From: Artemisia argyi
Lineage: Eukaryota > Streptophyta > Magnoliopsida > Asterales > Asteraceae
Assembly: GCA_030686995.1 (NCBI GenBank)
Contig: CM060691.1
Span: 60,340,338 to 60,404,337 of the forward strand
Direction: 5' to 3'
Length of the DNA: 64,000 bases
Shown: piece by piece, positions 8,221 through 19,500 of the stretch
Layout of the letters: each line of letters starts with the position of its first letter
How positions within the stretch are numbered: the stretch's first letter is position 1
Notes under the pieces: model-generated
Seen by the model: the letters and a program-made list of their open reading frames with translations, nothing else
Database searches by the model: none
What the model was told of the DNA's origin: nothing
Position numbers and translations under genes: made by a program

Positions 8221-10489
8221 TCGGTCATCACGGTTGCTTGACGTCTTCATCTTTGTCGTTGACTTGTGACAAGTAAAACTCTAGACGTCTTCAAAATTGG
8301 TTGAATGATAATGAATATACTTTGCTCTTTGTCTTTGTTCTTTGGTGATGATGTAGTGATTGTGTTATGAAGTAATCTGCCGTTCGTCACTCCTGCGTCT
8401 GTGGTGGTTGTCCGCCATTCCAACATACTCATACATCTTTGGACTTAGACTTTTCACGTGCAAGAAGTTCCTTTTGATACATTGAGATCTTTGTCTTTAT
8501 ACTTTGTAGATTCTTCTTATTGTCGTAGAATCTTTCTTGGAACTTTGTGTTGTTAAGATCTTTGGGGGAGCTATCTTTTGCTTCAAGATGTATGTATGAG
8601 CATGTTGGAATCTACCATCATGGAAGTGAGGTACCTGCGAGTAAACAGTTAGCAATAAAACAACCGGTACTTACGGATAAGGAATTAGAGCTCATCAACA
8701 GCATATTGTGAAGACTCCTTCTAATCCTTATCCAGGCCGTTCCCATATCAGATACTCCCGAAGGAGCTTACGAGACCTACTGAGTAGCTCAATGACTGGG
8801 TGAGTCGCTGGGGATCACTCCACGACTGTAGACCGTAATGGAACCACCGCAAATACTAAGCGTAACCCTTGTGGGGTTACCGAAGTGACCTGCTATCAGG
8901 GCTGTTTGATGTTGACCCTGGCAGGATTTCCGTTCAATCATTGAGAAATACATAAGTAATCCTCTCATAAACGTTCTCGGCAGATTGCTAAGATCTGCGA
9001 AGGACTCAATAATTTACAGCTGGTGTCCATTGATGTAGAACACCAGTTGTAGAAATACTAAGTGTTCCTAAGAGATCTTTGATGTATCTCATGGCTCTAG
9101 ACTCTATAAGTGCACACCTAGGTTTCCTATGCGGAGATTGGGGAGGTGTCTCCTGCTTCAATATCAACCGTCTCTAAGAGATAGGTCGATAGGTTACGCG
9201 GGTTCCCCGTGAGAATGAAACAAGTCCTTTTAAAAGAACTTGAGTGGTTAAGAAGGTTTAGTGCATTGCGTCACTGGGTCCATGACGGCTTAATCTTCAA
9301 TACCGGTGTTGTCTTTTGCAACAGCCAGTAGCATATGTATTGAACCCGGTGTCTGCCCTAAGGTTGATTCATATGGAGAGCTATTTCTTTTCACCCTTTT
9401 CTTTACTTTTCTTTTTAATTCTTCAACTCCTTCTTTCCCTTTCATTCTTTTCTCCTTTTTTCGTATCATACCTAAGGACTTCTAATTCTAACTATGGGAG
9501 ATGTCCTTGGGTAGATCCCTCCGGCTCTGGCAGATCATAGGACGGATATTCCTATCTTAATCACCTTATAACTCCGACAGTAGCCAAGAAACCTTTGATT
9601 GAAAATCTCTCAAAGTGTTTGTGATAATCAAATATTTTGGTTAACACTTTGAGAGTTTTGCGTACACTTTTGAAGGGCTCCCCCTGCACATGTGCTCATA
9701 AGTATTTAATAAATTTGCACATGCGGGAGGAGCAATCACTTTTGAATTGATCCACTTTCCGTGAACAAGACCGATTCGAGACACGCTTACATCACTAGTT
9801 AAACTAGCTTGAAGTTATTACCCGGCCTGGTCAAGTCCACAAAAAGTTTCTCGAGACGGTACATTTCTACTAAGACTAATCCTTTTCGAGACACGCTTAC
9901 GTGGTTAGTTAAAGAGATACATTGTCAGCTTTTAGGTGACAACTAGCTCTAGGAACTAACTTCATGTTATTACCCGTCGAGGATAAGTCCTTTCGATATT
10001 ACAGACTTTAATTATCTCGTCAATTCCTGGGTGAATCTGAGTCTAGCTCGCACAAGATACAACTTTTCAGCTTTGACTTCATATATTTTAATCACTTTTT
10101 CATTTTCTCCCCCTCAAAAATAGCATATGAGATGTTGTTTTTGTTAAACTTTTGATTAAAATATGCTTTTTGAGTCTTATGGGGAGATTCACCAAGAACT
10201 TTTGATTTTGAACAAAGTATTTTGTTTTGACAAGTGCTCCCCCTCAACAAGTGATTAGGTCTTATTGAGGTGAAATACTTGTCCTTTTGAGCAGAATTGT
10301 GAAAAAATCATAAAAGTTTGATTAATTCTACTCAAAAGTAAGAAGCCTTCGCTCCTTATATTTAGGATTGAGGCACTGATGCGTACCTCAGGGTCCTTTC
10401 TTTACAATTTCGGGTTGTGCACTGTAATGCGTACACAAACCATTATGAAGTAAATTATTGACAAATCAAATCAAATTCTTACAATTTTA
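8221..10489. other. 2.3-kb non-coding 3' region of element C
   Basis: No convincing ORF lies here. The block at about 8640-9550 is less AT-rich than its surroundings and has no recognisable coding or RNA-gene signature. Two diverged direct repeats containing CGAGACACGCTTAC sit at 9777-9835 and 9887-9990, each followed by GTTATTACCCG. Further polypurine-like CTCCCCCT tracts (minus-strand AGGGGGAG) occur at about 9678, 10107 and 10237. Confidence 0.6.
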
Positions 10490-11563
10490 CTACCAATCAG
10501 GTCTCTGAAATGTCAACACCGGAAACTTCTGTCTGCCTCCAACATAACTTTCCAACCTTCGAAACTGATCCCTGCGCTTCAATCTGTTCTCAATCCTTAA
10601 GATGAATCTGCGAGCATCCCTGGCTTCATTGGTGTTCCACCTTTTTGATTTCCCCAGTTCTATGTCATTGATTTTGCCTTTGATCCCATCTCTGACGAAC
10701 TTCAGGGTTTCATCACAGAACTTATGAATTTCTTCATAACCCATAAAGCAGTTTCGACCGTTAATACTGCGGTAGGTGAACCCAAATGGTTGTCTGATCA
10801 AGGTGTACTGAGATAGATGTGGAAGGTCGGGGATGTCAAACAGGTTTGGTTTGGTGAGATTGAGCTTCTTCTGATAACTTTCTACTCCCAACTGAAGATC
10901 TTCAACTCTTTCTCTTATGACAATCTGCCTGATGAAGATTAGAAGAGCTTGGATAAAGGCAAGCTGCATCTCTTTAGGCAAGCCACAGAGTTTTCCTTGA
11001 ACTTTGAGTAGATACATGTCTTCGATGTCGTTGAGACGTAGTCGTGGAAAGTCAGACTCGGAAATATCGTACTCCTTTTCATCAAGTCTTTTAAGTGTGA
11101 TTTTGCTGAGGAAGGGGTACCCAAAGAAAGTGACAGTCGAGATGAATTGAATGGAGACTATCTTCAAATCACTTGCTACATCACCCATCGTCTGATTAAG
11201 TCTGCTGCTTCGATAGTACTGTGCCCGGTTGTTTGGCCAATGATGTATGCCGTAAAGAGCATTCCGGTCATATTCAACAATTTTGTCAACGAATAATGCT
11301 GAAGCTTCTTCTTCGATGGCATTGTTGAGGTATCGAGCTGCAGGGAGAAAGGCGAGTGAGGTAACGTACTTCTTCTCAATCTTGCTGCCAAGTTTCAGAA
11401 ATTCCAAGTCTGTGTTGTAGAAGAACTTGTAAGGGATCTTTGGTTCCTTAGGCTTCCCAATCATCGGTAGTGGTTTGGACCAGTCAGTAATGTAAGGTGC
11501 GGTTTTCTTGGTGACCGGATCGACATATGATTCAGGATTGATCCAGTCAATATTGCTTGACAT
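10490..11563 (-). CDS. post-pol env-like protein, second ORF (element C)
   Basis: A 357-codon frame (MSSNIDWINPESYVD) whose middle reads DIEDMYLLKVQGKL, then RVEDLQLGVESYQKKLNLTK, and which ends LESYVGGR plus a short tail. I recall this arrangement as the C-terminal part of a post-pol ORF common in Asteraceae copia elements; this is memory and was not searched. It overlaps the end of the larger ORF by 103 bp in another reading frame, so a frameshift may have split one ancestral protein of about 1400 residues. No signal peptide, zinc motif or certain membrane segment is visible; residues around QLAFIQALLIFIRQIV are hydrophobic. Function unknown. Confidence 0.7.
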   Translation of the reverse strand: MSSNIDWINPESYVDPVTKKTAPYITDWSKPLPMIGKPKEPKIPYKFFYNTDLEFLKLGSKIEKKYVTSLAFLPAARYLNNAIEEEASALFVDKIVEYDRNALYGIHHWPNNRAQYYRSSRLNQTMGDVASDLKIVSIQFISTVTFFGYPFLSKITLKRLDEKEYDISESDFPRLRLNDIEDMYLLKVQGKLCGLPKEMQLAFIQALLIFIRQIVIRERVEDLQLGVESYQKKLNLTKPNLFDIPDLPHLSQYTLIRQPFGFTYRSINGRNCFMGYEEIHKFCDETLKFVRDGIKGKINDIELGKSKRWNTNEARDARRFILRIENRLKRRDQFRRLESYVGGRQKFPVLTFQRPDW

Positions 11564-14500
11564 AGCTCGATTGAGTTGGCAGACCTATCTTTCAGAAGAT
11601 TGAAAGCATCATTCTTGATTCTTCGCAGCTCTTTCTTATTCATCTTTTTCATCTTAAACTTTTGTTGAATCATTTGAGCATATTCCACCGTTCGACCATC
11701 TTGAGGTTCATGATTGTCTTCCAGTGGTGGTTGCGAATTGATCATCTTTTCAAACCAGGAGTATTCGGCACTGTTGTCTTGGTCTAGCCAGCTAAGGACT
11801 GTTTTAGGTTTCTGTGGTTCGGTGCCTTTAGATGAGGTGTCTGGTGTGGGTTGATGATGCTTTCCTTTCTTATCTTTCTTCTTCTTCTTAGGAGACGGTT
11901 CTGGAACTTCATCAGGTTGAGGTATGTCGTCACCACCGGTGTATTCGAAATGGTCGTGTGCCTTGGGAGCAGAACCTGATGCCTTCGGTTGTTGAGAGGA
12001 AGTTTTTGTTGTTGGAGGGATTACCGGTGTTTTGAACTGAGATGAGGGTCCTTCGGTTTGTTTTTGTTTCTTTGCCTGAGAATTCGGATCCCTGTCTTCA
12101 TCATCTCTTTGACGTTTCAGCTTATCGGCCTCTGTGCTGCATGTATCTTTGTTCATCTTGTCTTTTAATGCTTCCAAGACTTTGGCTTCTTCATGAGTCA
12201 AGGTGAACTTGTTTGCCAGCTTTTCTAAGAGTTGAGCTTCCAATTCATCCAGAGATAGCCCTGGTAGTGGAACAGTGGACTTGTCAGCTCGAAGAGTGAA
12301 TGTGGTTGATCGGATCACTTTCTTGACAGCTTGCTCTGCGAACTTGGTGAGTTCGTCCCTCATGGGTGCCAGCAGATCTTTCAACTCAGCAACCAGGTGT
12401 TGTGCCATGTATTCTTGTGCTTGAGCTGCTAGTGCGGCTTCCAAGTTCTCCTGTACGTCTTTAGCTAAGAAAGTATCAACTTTGTCTTGCAGCTCTTGGA
12501 CGTTCGAGTTCAGCTTAGTCAATTCAGCAACTTGGGTTACAAATGTTGCAACCTGATCTTCCAATCTGCTTCTCTTCTTTTCATGTACTCTTTTGAGAGC
12601 TGACTTGAGTATCTTTGATGCAGCAGAGGCTTTGGTGCTCGGTTTCTTGATTGATTTGTCATGTGTTGATTCAGATGCAGGAGGAGATGACTGTGATGAT
12701 TCAATGATGGTGGTAGAGTCTTTGTCATCTCCTTTCCTAGGTTCGGGTTGTTCAACTTTCTTATCTTTGGCTGCTGCTTCTTCTATTACCCTTTGTTCTT
12801 CAGCTTGTTTCTCAGCTTCGGCCTTAAGCCTTAGTTCTTCTGCAAGCCTGGCTTCTTCTTCTTTCTTTAACTTTTCTTCAGCCAGCTTGGCTGCCTCTTC
12901 TGCTTTCCTGCTCTCTTCCATTCTGATTGTTTCTTCCAGTTTAGCTTGAGCAATCTCTTCAAGCCTGGCCTCTTCAGCTTCTTGTTTTCTTTTCAGTTCC
13001 TCTTCCTGAGCCCTTTCTCTGAGCTCCATTTCTTCCATAGACATAAGTCTTGGAGCATCAGTATCCATGGGATCTCCTTCTTCTTCCTCTCCCATGGTCA
13101 TTTCAATGTCGGTGGGAAGCACTGAGGGATTGTCATAAACAACTAAGTCTGTGGCGATCCTTGTGGTAGGCTCAGGAATGCTGCTAGATCCGCCAGCTTC
13201 GGTGGTCTGAGAGAACACTGGAGGTGGAGGTTGATCAGCATTGAATGTATCAATTTGGCTGTGGAGGAGACCTAGGTTGAGAGCCCGTTCATTTTCTTCT
13301 TCGACTGAAAGGCCTTCAGTCTCATGTTCAGCAGATACTGGTTGCTTCATCTTTTCTCTTCTAATCCTTTCTTCTTCCAAAATCGTCTGAGCTTTGGTGA
13401 GTGGTCGTTGATAGAGGTGTGCGGGGGATTCAGCATGATCAGCAGATTCGTCAATAATCTTATCCCAATCTTCGAACGTCAAATCCTTATCGTCAATTTC
13501 ATCAAGATTGACTTTCTTGGTGATATTGGCATAGGCTTCACTGTAAATAGGACCTTCGTCGGATTCGGTTTGTTCAGAGTCAGCAGGTTTTGGAGAAGGT
13601 TGTGGTGATGGAAACCACCCAGGTTCAGCAGTTGGTTTCTTTGCAGGAATTCTGATCTTAAGTGATCCCCTTTTCTTAGGTTTGGTCTTGGTAGAACTTT
13701 CTGAGCTGCCAGATTTTCTACCTTTCTTTTCTTTCTTCTGCGTGTAAGATGGTAGAACAGCTTCATCCAAGAACCCAACTTTATCTGCTTCAAGAGCTTG
13801 AAGGTAGTACTTGTAGTTGTTGCTTTCTTGAACCTTCTTAGTCAGGAGGCAATCAGGAAGTTTCTTTCCTTGTTTCCTTGTACTAGTATCCATTCTCTTG
13901 ATGACCTTAAGTGTGTCCTCATTCTTGTATGTGTGCTGAAACTCATCATTCAGTCTTTGAGGTATGTCATCATATTCATGGATGAAGCTTGCAATGAGAA
14001 GCTTAGTGAAACGGACGAATGGAATATTGGTCGTCTTGTGTTGTATGTGCCACACAATGTCTTCCCAGATAATGTTGGCATAATCAACATTCTTGACATT
14101 AGCAATAGCCCAAAACAGCTTGAGATGTTGGAGCTTAGGGTGTTCATGGCCTGTGTCTCTGCCAGATAGTGACTTGGCAATGATGATGTAGAGAGTTCTC
14201 CAAGGCTGTGGAAGAAATCTGATATTGACCTTGGAGTGCCTAGTCATTACCTCTTCAGACTCATCATACCCAATATCTCTTAGCCATTCAATCAATTCTT
14301 CTTCACTGGGAACTTGGTCATATTCTTTATTAGGTTCAAGTTCGGGAAGTCCAAGAACACTACGGAGAAGATCATTGTCGACCGTGACTTGTCTCATGTG
14401 CAGCATACAAGTAAAGGATTCTTCAAGGAGGTCCAAGTGGAGTGTGTGCCAAAACTGATGTATGTAGAAGCATGCCACTGCAGCAGATTTGGTGAGTAGA

Positions 14501-14691
14501 ACTTTACACGGGTGATAGATAAGAGCATCTACCGCAACAAGGCAAGAAGACTCATTGCATGTAAGGTTGTTGAAGTTGACTCTCAGATTGTTCTTTCCTA
14601 TCTTTCTGGAGTAGTTCTCAGGAAAGGTGTCTTCCCATGCACGTATGGGTTCAGGTTCTGGTCCATAAGGAATGTCATTGTGTTCTGCCAT
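11461..14691 (-). CDS. long post-pol env-like/coiled-coil protein (element C)
   Basis: A 1076-codon frame starts at the ATG at 14691. Residues 1-300 form a globular region (LLTKSAAVACFYIHQFWHT, VLGLPELEPNKEYD). A basic Ser/Pro linker follows at about 315-360 (KKEKKGRKSG, KTKPKKRGS) that could be a nuclear signal. An acidic segment leads to a long Glu/Lys/Ala coiled coil at about 555-680, then a second helical segment at about 735-900 and a Lys-rich stretch KKKKKDKKGKHH near 985. SIRE-type copia elements have an ORF in this place usually called env-like, but I see no clear signal peptide or fusion-type hydrophobic segment, so membrane function is unproven. The frame is fully open, which for 3.2 kb argues for recent selection or a young copy. 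Its last 33 codons overlap the next ORF. Confidence 0.75.
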   Translation of the reverse strand: MAEHNDIPYGPEPEPIRAWEDTFPENYSRKIGKNNLRVNFNNLTCNESSCLVAVDALIYHPCKVLLTKSAAVACFYIHQFWHTLHLDLLEESFTCMLHMRQVTVDNDLLRSVLGLPELEPNKEYDQVPSEEELIEWLRDIGYDESEEVMTRHSKVNIRFLPQPWRTLYIIIAKSLSGRDTGHEHPKLQHLKLFWAIANVKNVDYANIIWEDIVWHIQHKTTNIPFVRFTKLLIASFIHEYDDIPQRLNDEFQHTYKNEDTLKVIKRMDTSTRKQGKKLPDCLLTKKVQESNNYKYYLQALEADKVGFLDEAVLPSYTQKKEKKGRKSGSSESSTKTKPKKRGSLKIRIPAKKPTAEPGWFPSPQPSPKPADSEQTESDEGPIYSEAYANITKKVNLDEIDDKDLTFEDWDKIIDESADHAESPAHLYQRPLTKAQTILEEERIRREKMKQPVSAEHETEGLSVEEENERALNLGLLHSQIDTFNADQPPPPVFSQTTEAGGSSSIPEPTTRIATDLVVYDNPSVLPTDIEMTMGEEEEGDPMDTDAPRLMSMEEMELRERAQEEELKRKQEAEEARLEEIAQAKLEETIRMEESRKAEEAAKLAEEKLKKEEEARLAEELRLKAEAEKQAEEQRVIEEAAAKDKKVEQPEPRKGDDKDSTTIIESSQSSPPASESTHDKSIKKPSTKASAASKILKSALKRVHEKKRSRLEDQVATFVTQVAELTKLNSNVQELQDKVDTFLAKDVQENLEAALAAQAQEYMAQHLVAELKDLLAPMRDELTKFAEQAVKKVIRSTTFTLRADKSTVPLPGLSLDELEAQLLEKLANKFTLTHEEAKVLEALKDKMNKDTCSTEADKLKRQRDDEDRDPNSQAKKQKQTEGPSSQFKTPVIPPTTKTSSQQPKASGSAPKAHDHFEYTGGDDIPQPDEVPEPSPKKKKKDKKGKHHQPTPDTSSKGTEPQKPKTVLSWLDQDNSAEYSWFEKMINSQPPLEDNHEPQDGRTVEYAQMIQQKFKMKKMNKKELRRIKNDAFNLLKDRSANSIELCQAILTGSILNHMSIRSPRKPHLTLLTGPNHYR

Positions 14692-16570
14692 CTGGTTTGA
14701 TCATAAACAATCACAAACATAGCAATGATATACTTTGTTAGCACAGACATTCAATTACTAGATTATGAACACATTATTGATTGATCATTGGGTGTTTGTG
14801 TGTGAAAAACTTTTGTTATATGACAAACTTATGTTTTAATCACATGATAGAAACTTATAACACTTAAGTTACAACATGAGTTCATCACTACAAGAGATTA
14901 CACATTGGAAATATTACAACACTTAGAAAAATTCATGAATTTGACAAGTTTACGCGTAAGTAAAAAAATCTACGCATAACTTATATTACGCGTAGGAAAT
15001 GAAATTAAGCGTAGGTTTAATTTCTACGCATAACTTTATATGTTACGCGTAAGTTCAACTTCTGCGTAGGCTTAATTTTACGCGTAGGATTAAATCTTAG
15101 GCGTAAGATTAGAGCTTAGGCAAAGAATTGAACTTTGAGCGTAAGATATAACTTGCGCGTAGGTTTAAACTTATGCGTAAGATCATGACTAACGCGTAAG
15201 AAACAACTTAAGCGTAAGTTATTCTTTTATGCGTAAACAATGTCTTATCCAAGACACTGTTTGTCTACGTGTCGAATCTTACGCGTAAGATTCAATCTTA
15301 CGCGTAGGATGAACATTTAACGCGTAAAGATGCCATTTTCCAGAAATTCACCTTTGAAATTCGAGTTGTATGTTTCCTGAAAGTGTACAAACATTACCAC
15401 TGATCAATAATTAGCCCAATACACTAAATTTACACATTTAAAGCGTAGACATGCCAAAATCCAACTTTAACGCGTAAACACGCATGAACACCTAATCACA
15501 ATCTTAATCAAACATGTTTCTGGGTATGATTAAGCATGGGGCAAATGATTCTATCAACCTAAGGATCATATGGTCCAAGTTACAACAAGTTTTAACCACA
15601 CAATCAAACAATCATAGCTGCTAGTGTCATTCGAACCCTAAACCTTTGATTCAAAAACAAAACATGATTAAGATGCAATTAAACTACTGGGATATGATCC
15701 TTAACACTAATACATGCTATCCCTATCATCAATCACAATCAAAACATCCACAATCAAGAACCCCTAATCTATACGTATGAACCCTAATTTCCAAATCACA
15801 CAGTTTGATGATTCTGGGTGAGATTGGAGTTCACAAACATGTTTATAATCATCTAATGACCATTTCCCATCAACAAGTTCAATCAAAACATCACTAATTT
15901 ATGGGTTTGAATTCTACGCATAACTCAAAAGACAAACTAATCGATTGTGATTGATTGAGCCGTTGGATGGATATAAAATTAAAAACCTTTGTTATAAATC
16001 ATGATCAAAACATAATCACACTTACAGATTTGAAGATTGGTGCTCAGATTATTCAGATGATTTTGGGTCGTTGAGGATGGTTGTTGAGGGTAGTAAATGC
16101 TTTTGCAGAAAAAGTAAATGTGTGCGGTCAAAATTGGTTTTGACTAGGGTGAAACAAGTTTCATGTATTGACACTATTAGCCCCTTAACCTTAACTAACA
16201 TTTAATTTTAATGCTAAAGCACTTAATCACATGTATCTTTTGTTAGTTAACACCAAGACATGATAAGAACAACTTGTCATACTCCCCCTCGACCTTAGAT
16301 CATAGTAAAATTAATAGGTTTTGGTCAAGGAGAGTAACCCGAAATCCTTTTGAATCAACACTTTTTAAAATTGTATTTATTTTTTTGTAAAATGCAAGTA
16401 TAAAAGACAAAATATTTTAGAGAAATTTGAAAAACATGACTTTTCCTCCCCCTCAACACTTGTTTTAAATAATTGAAGACATTTTTATAAAATAGTGTTG
16501 AAAGAGGTGGTTTATACTTGCATTTTTTTTTTTTTTAAATATTTACAAAGATAGTTGTAATGTTTGACGA
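14692..16570. other. pol to env-like spacer of element C with palindrome cluster
   Basis: 1.9 kb without a credible ORF. Positions 14950-15480 hold nine exact ACGCGTA cores and many near variants (ATGCGTA, AAGCGTA, ACGCATA), usually as the palindrome TTACGCGTAA or TTACGCGTAGG. Polypurine-like tracts CTCCCCCT lie at about 16282 and 16446, just after the end of pol. The remainder is AT-rich. Confidence 0.75.
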
Positions 16571-19500
16571 TCAATTGTATTTTAAAAACTTTTCCAGATC
16601 CTCTGGAGTCAAACATCGCATACCAATTTGGTGAACTAGACTAGCAAACCTTGATGGTGCTAAGGATTTGGTAAGTAAGTCCGCCAATTGGTACTCAGTC
16701 CCAACAAAATAAAGTTCAACTGTACCCTTTTCCACATGCTCTTTGATGAAGTGATATCGGAGATCGATGTGTTTGGATTTGCAATGATGTACGGTGTTGC
16801 AGGAGATAGCAATTGCACTTTTGGAATCACAGTAGATGGGAATCTTGTTGAATAAATAGCCGTAATCCTTAAGTTGTGATCTCATCCAAATGACTTGAGC
16901 ACAACAGGCAGACATGGCTACATATTCAGATTCTGTTGACGACAATGAAGTGCAGTCCTGCTTCTTTGATTGCCATGACACAAGTTTGTCTCCTAGAAAT
17001 TGTAATCCACCAGATGTACTTTTGCGTGTGTCTAAACATCCTGCATGGTCAGCATCTGAAAAAGCAATTAGTTCAAAGCCAGAATCCTTCGGATACCAGA
17101 TTCCCAAGTTAATGGTTCCCTTTATGTATCGAAGGATTCTCTTGACCTCACTGAGGTGTTTTTCAGTTGGTTTGGACTGATAACGAGAGCACATGTAGAC
17201 AGCAAATACTATATCAGGTCTACTAGCTGTGAGATACATGAGGGACCCAATCATACTACGGTATTTGGTAGGGTCAACGGGAGTCCCATGTAAGTCAGCA
17301 TCTAGTTTTGTGGTATAGCCCATCGGTGTATTATAAGTATCACAACTCATCATTCCATGTTTCTTTAAGATTTCAAGAGCATATTTGGACTGATTTATAA
17401 AAATTCCACGGGGTGATTGATGAACTTGTAGTCCTAAAAAGAACGAAAGTTCACCCATCATGGACATTTCAAAATTATCTTTCATTAATTTTGCAAAATC
17501 ATTAGAGTAACTTCTTTTTGTTGAGGCAAAAATGATGTCATCGACATATATTTGAACAACAAGTAAGTCCTCCCCGTAGGTTTTTGTAAACAGTGTTGGA
17601 TCCACCGATCCTTTAGAAAATTTATTGGCCAGCAAGAAAGTGGACAGTTTGTCATACCACGCCCGTGGGGCTTGCTTGAGTCCGTAGAGTGCCTTTTTGA
17701 GTCGGTAAACGTGGTTAGGACGCTCAGGATCAACGAAGCCTTCAGGTTGACTAACATAAACTTCTTCACGGAGTTCTCCATTAAGAAATGCGGTTTTCAC
17801 ATCCATTTGGTAAACAACCATGTTCCTGTGTGCTGCATAGGCCAAAAAGATCCGAACCGCTTCATGTCTAGCCACTGGAGCAAAGGATTCAGCAAAATCT
17901 AGTCCTTCCAGTTGAGAGTATCCTTTCGCTACCAGGCGTGATTTGTTGCGTATGACAGTCCCTTCAGCATCAAGCTTATTCTTCCAGATCCATTTTAACC
18001 CAATGACAAAGACTCCGTCAGGTCTTTCAACTAATTCCCAGACTTCAAGTCTTATGAATTGCTGAAATTCCTCTTGCATAGATTCAATCCAGTTGTCATA
18101 AGTCATTGCATCTTTAATGTTCTTCGGTTCTTCGTGACAAACTGTGAGGGCATAGATACAAGTTTCTCCATCGGTGTGAAGTCGTTGTCTTGTCATAACA
18201 GGTGCATCTGGATGGCCAATAATATGAACTAGTGGATGGTCTCGAGTCCATTTGTGTGTGGAAGGGTGTAGTTGATAGGTATCTCGCATGTTAGCAGGAT
18301 CCAAATTGCGTGTTGACGACTCAGCTATGTCAGGAACAATAGGAGCCGGTGCAAACGGATTAAAGAACGCATCAGGATCTTGCTCTGCTGGTTGTGGAAC
18401 TGATTGTGGTGTGGGATCTTCAGCTGAATGGTGGAAATTAGAAACAGTTTGTTCTACTGTAGATGGTGATGCAATTGGAGGACCGTTTCTCTCAACACTT
18501 GTAGTAGTTTGTTGAGGTGAGTCTGGTACTGGAATGTTTTCGGGTTGAGCAGCGGAATTAGGTGAGACCTCAGTAGAACGGTATTCAATTGTATCATCAA
18601 ATAGTGGAGCAAACAAGGTTTCCAATTCTTTGCGGTTGATTGGCAATGGTTCAGCTGAAGATTCCGGAGAGTTAAGACGGTTGAATTCGGGTCCTAAGCT
18701 GTGTTGCTCAGAAGCCATTTGTGTGAGTTCATCAAAATTAGCGTGAATGGTTTCTTGAATTTCTCTTGTACGACGATTCCATATCCGAAAACCTTTGGAG
18801 TTTTCACAGTATCCAACGAACACTCCAATGTCAGCCTTTGCTTTAAGTTTACCTAAATCATCACGATCATTTTTCGGATAACAAAGTGCTCCAAATACAT
18901 GAAAGTAATCGATGTTCAGTTTTCTTTTGTGAACAATTTGATATGGTGTTTTGCGATGGCGTTTTGTGATCATGCAACGGTTTTGAGTATAACATGCGGT
19001 TGAAACAGCTTCTGCCCACAAGTAATCTGGTAATTGAGCATTAATCAACATAGTTCTAGCAGCTTCCACTAACGTCCTGTTGCGTCTTTCAACAACTCCA
19101 TTCTGTTCTGGGCTTCTAGGAATAGATGTTCGATGTTCAATTCCCACTTTCTCATAATAAGACCGAAGTGTCTGATTCTTGAATTCAGTTCCATTGTCAG
19201 TTCTGACTATTCGTACCGTATTGCGTAACTGAACTTGAATTTTAGTGAGAAAGGTGATGATCATCGAAGGAGCCTGATCTTTACTTCGTAAGAAATAAAC
19301 CCAAGTCCATCTGGAGAAGTCATCCACAATTACTAGTATGTAGCGTTTACCGTTGATACTTTGAACACGCATCGGTCCACACAAATCCATATGAAGCAGT
19401 TGTAAAACATGATTCGTACTTTGCTAAGGTTTTGAAGGAAAATGAGCTCGAGTACTTTTTCCTTGTTCACAGGCTGGACATAAGTGATCTTTGGTAAAAC

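Noticed and set aside
9316..9540. 74-codon plus-strand ORF in the 3' region of element C
   Set aside because: A run of Phe/Leu from a CT-rich tract; no homology, no promoter, not protein-like.
12593..12949. 118-codon plus-strand Ser/Ala-rich ORF
   Set aside because: Mirror image of the Glu/Lys/Ala coiled coil on the minus strand; a frequent artefact.
14941..15480. CRISPR-like spaced repeats
   Set aside because: The repeats are 10-bp palindromes with irregular spacing in a plant retroelement; there are no uniform spacers or cas genes.
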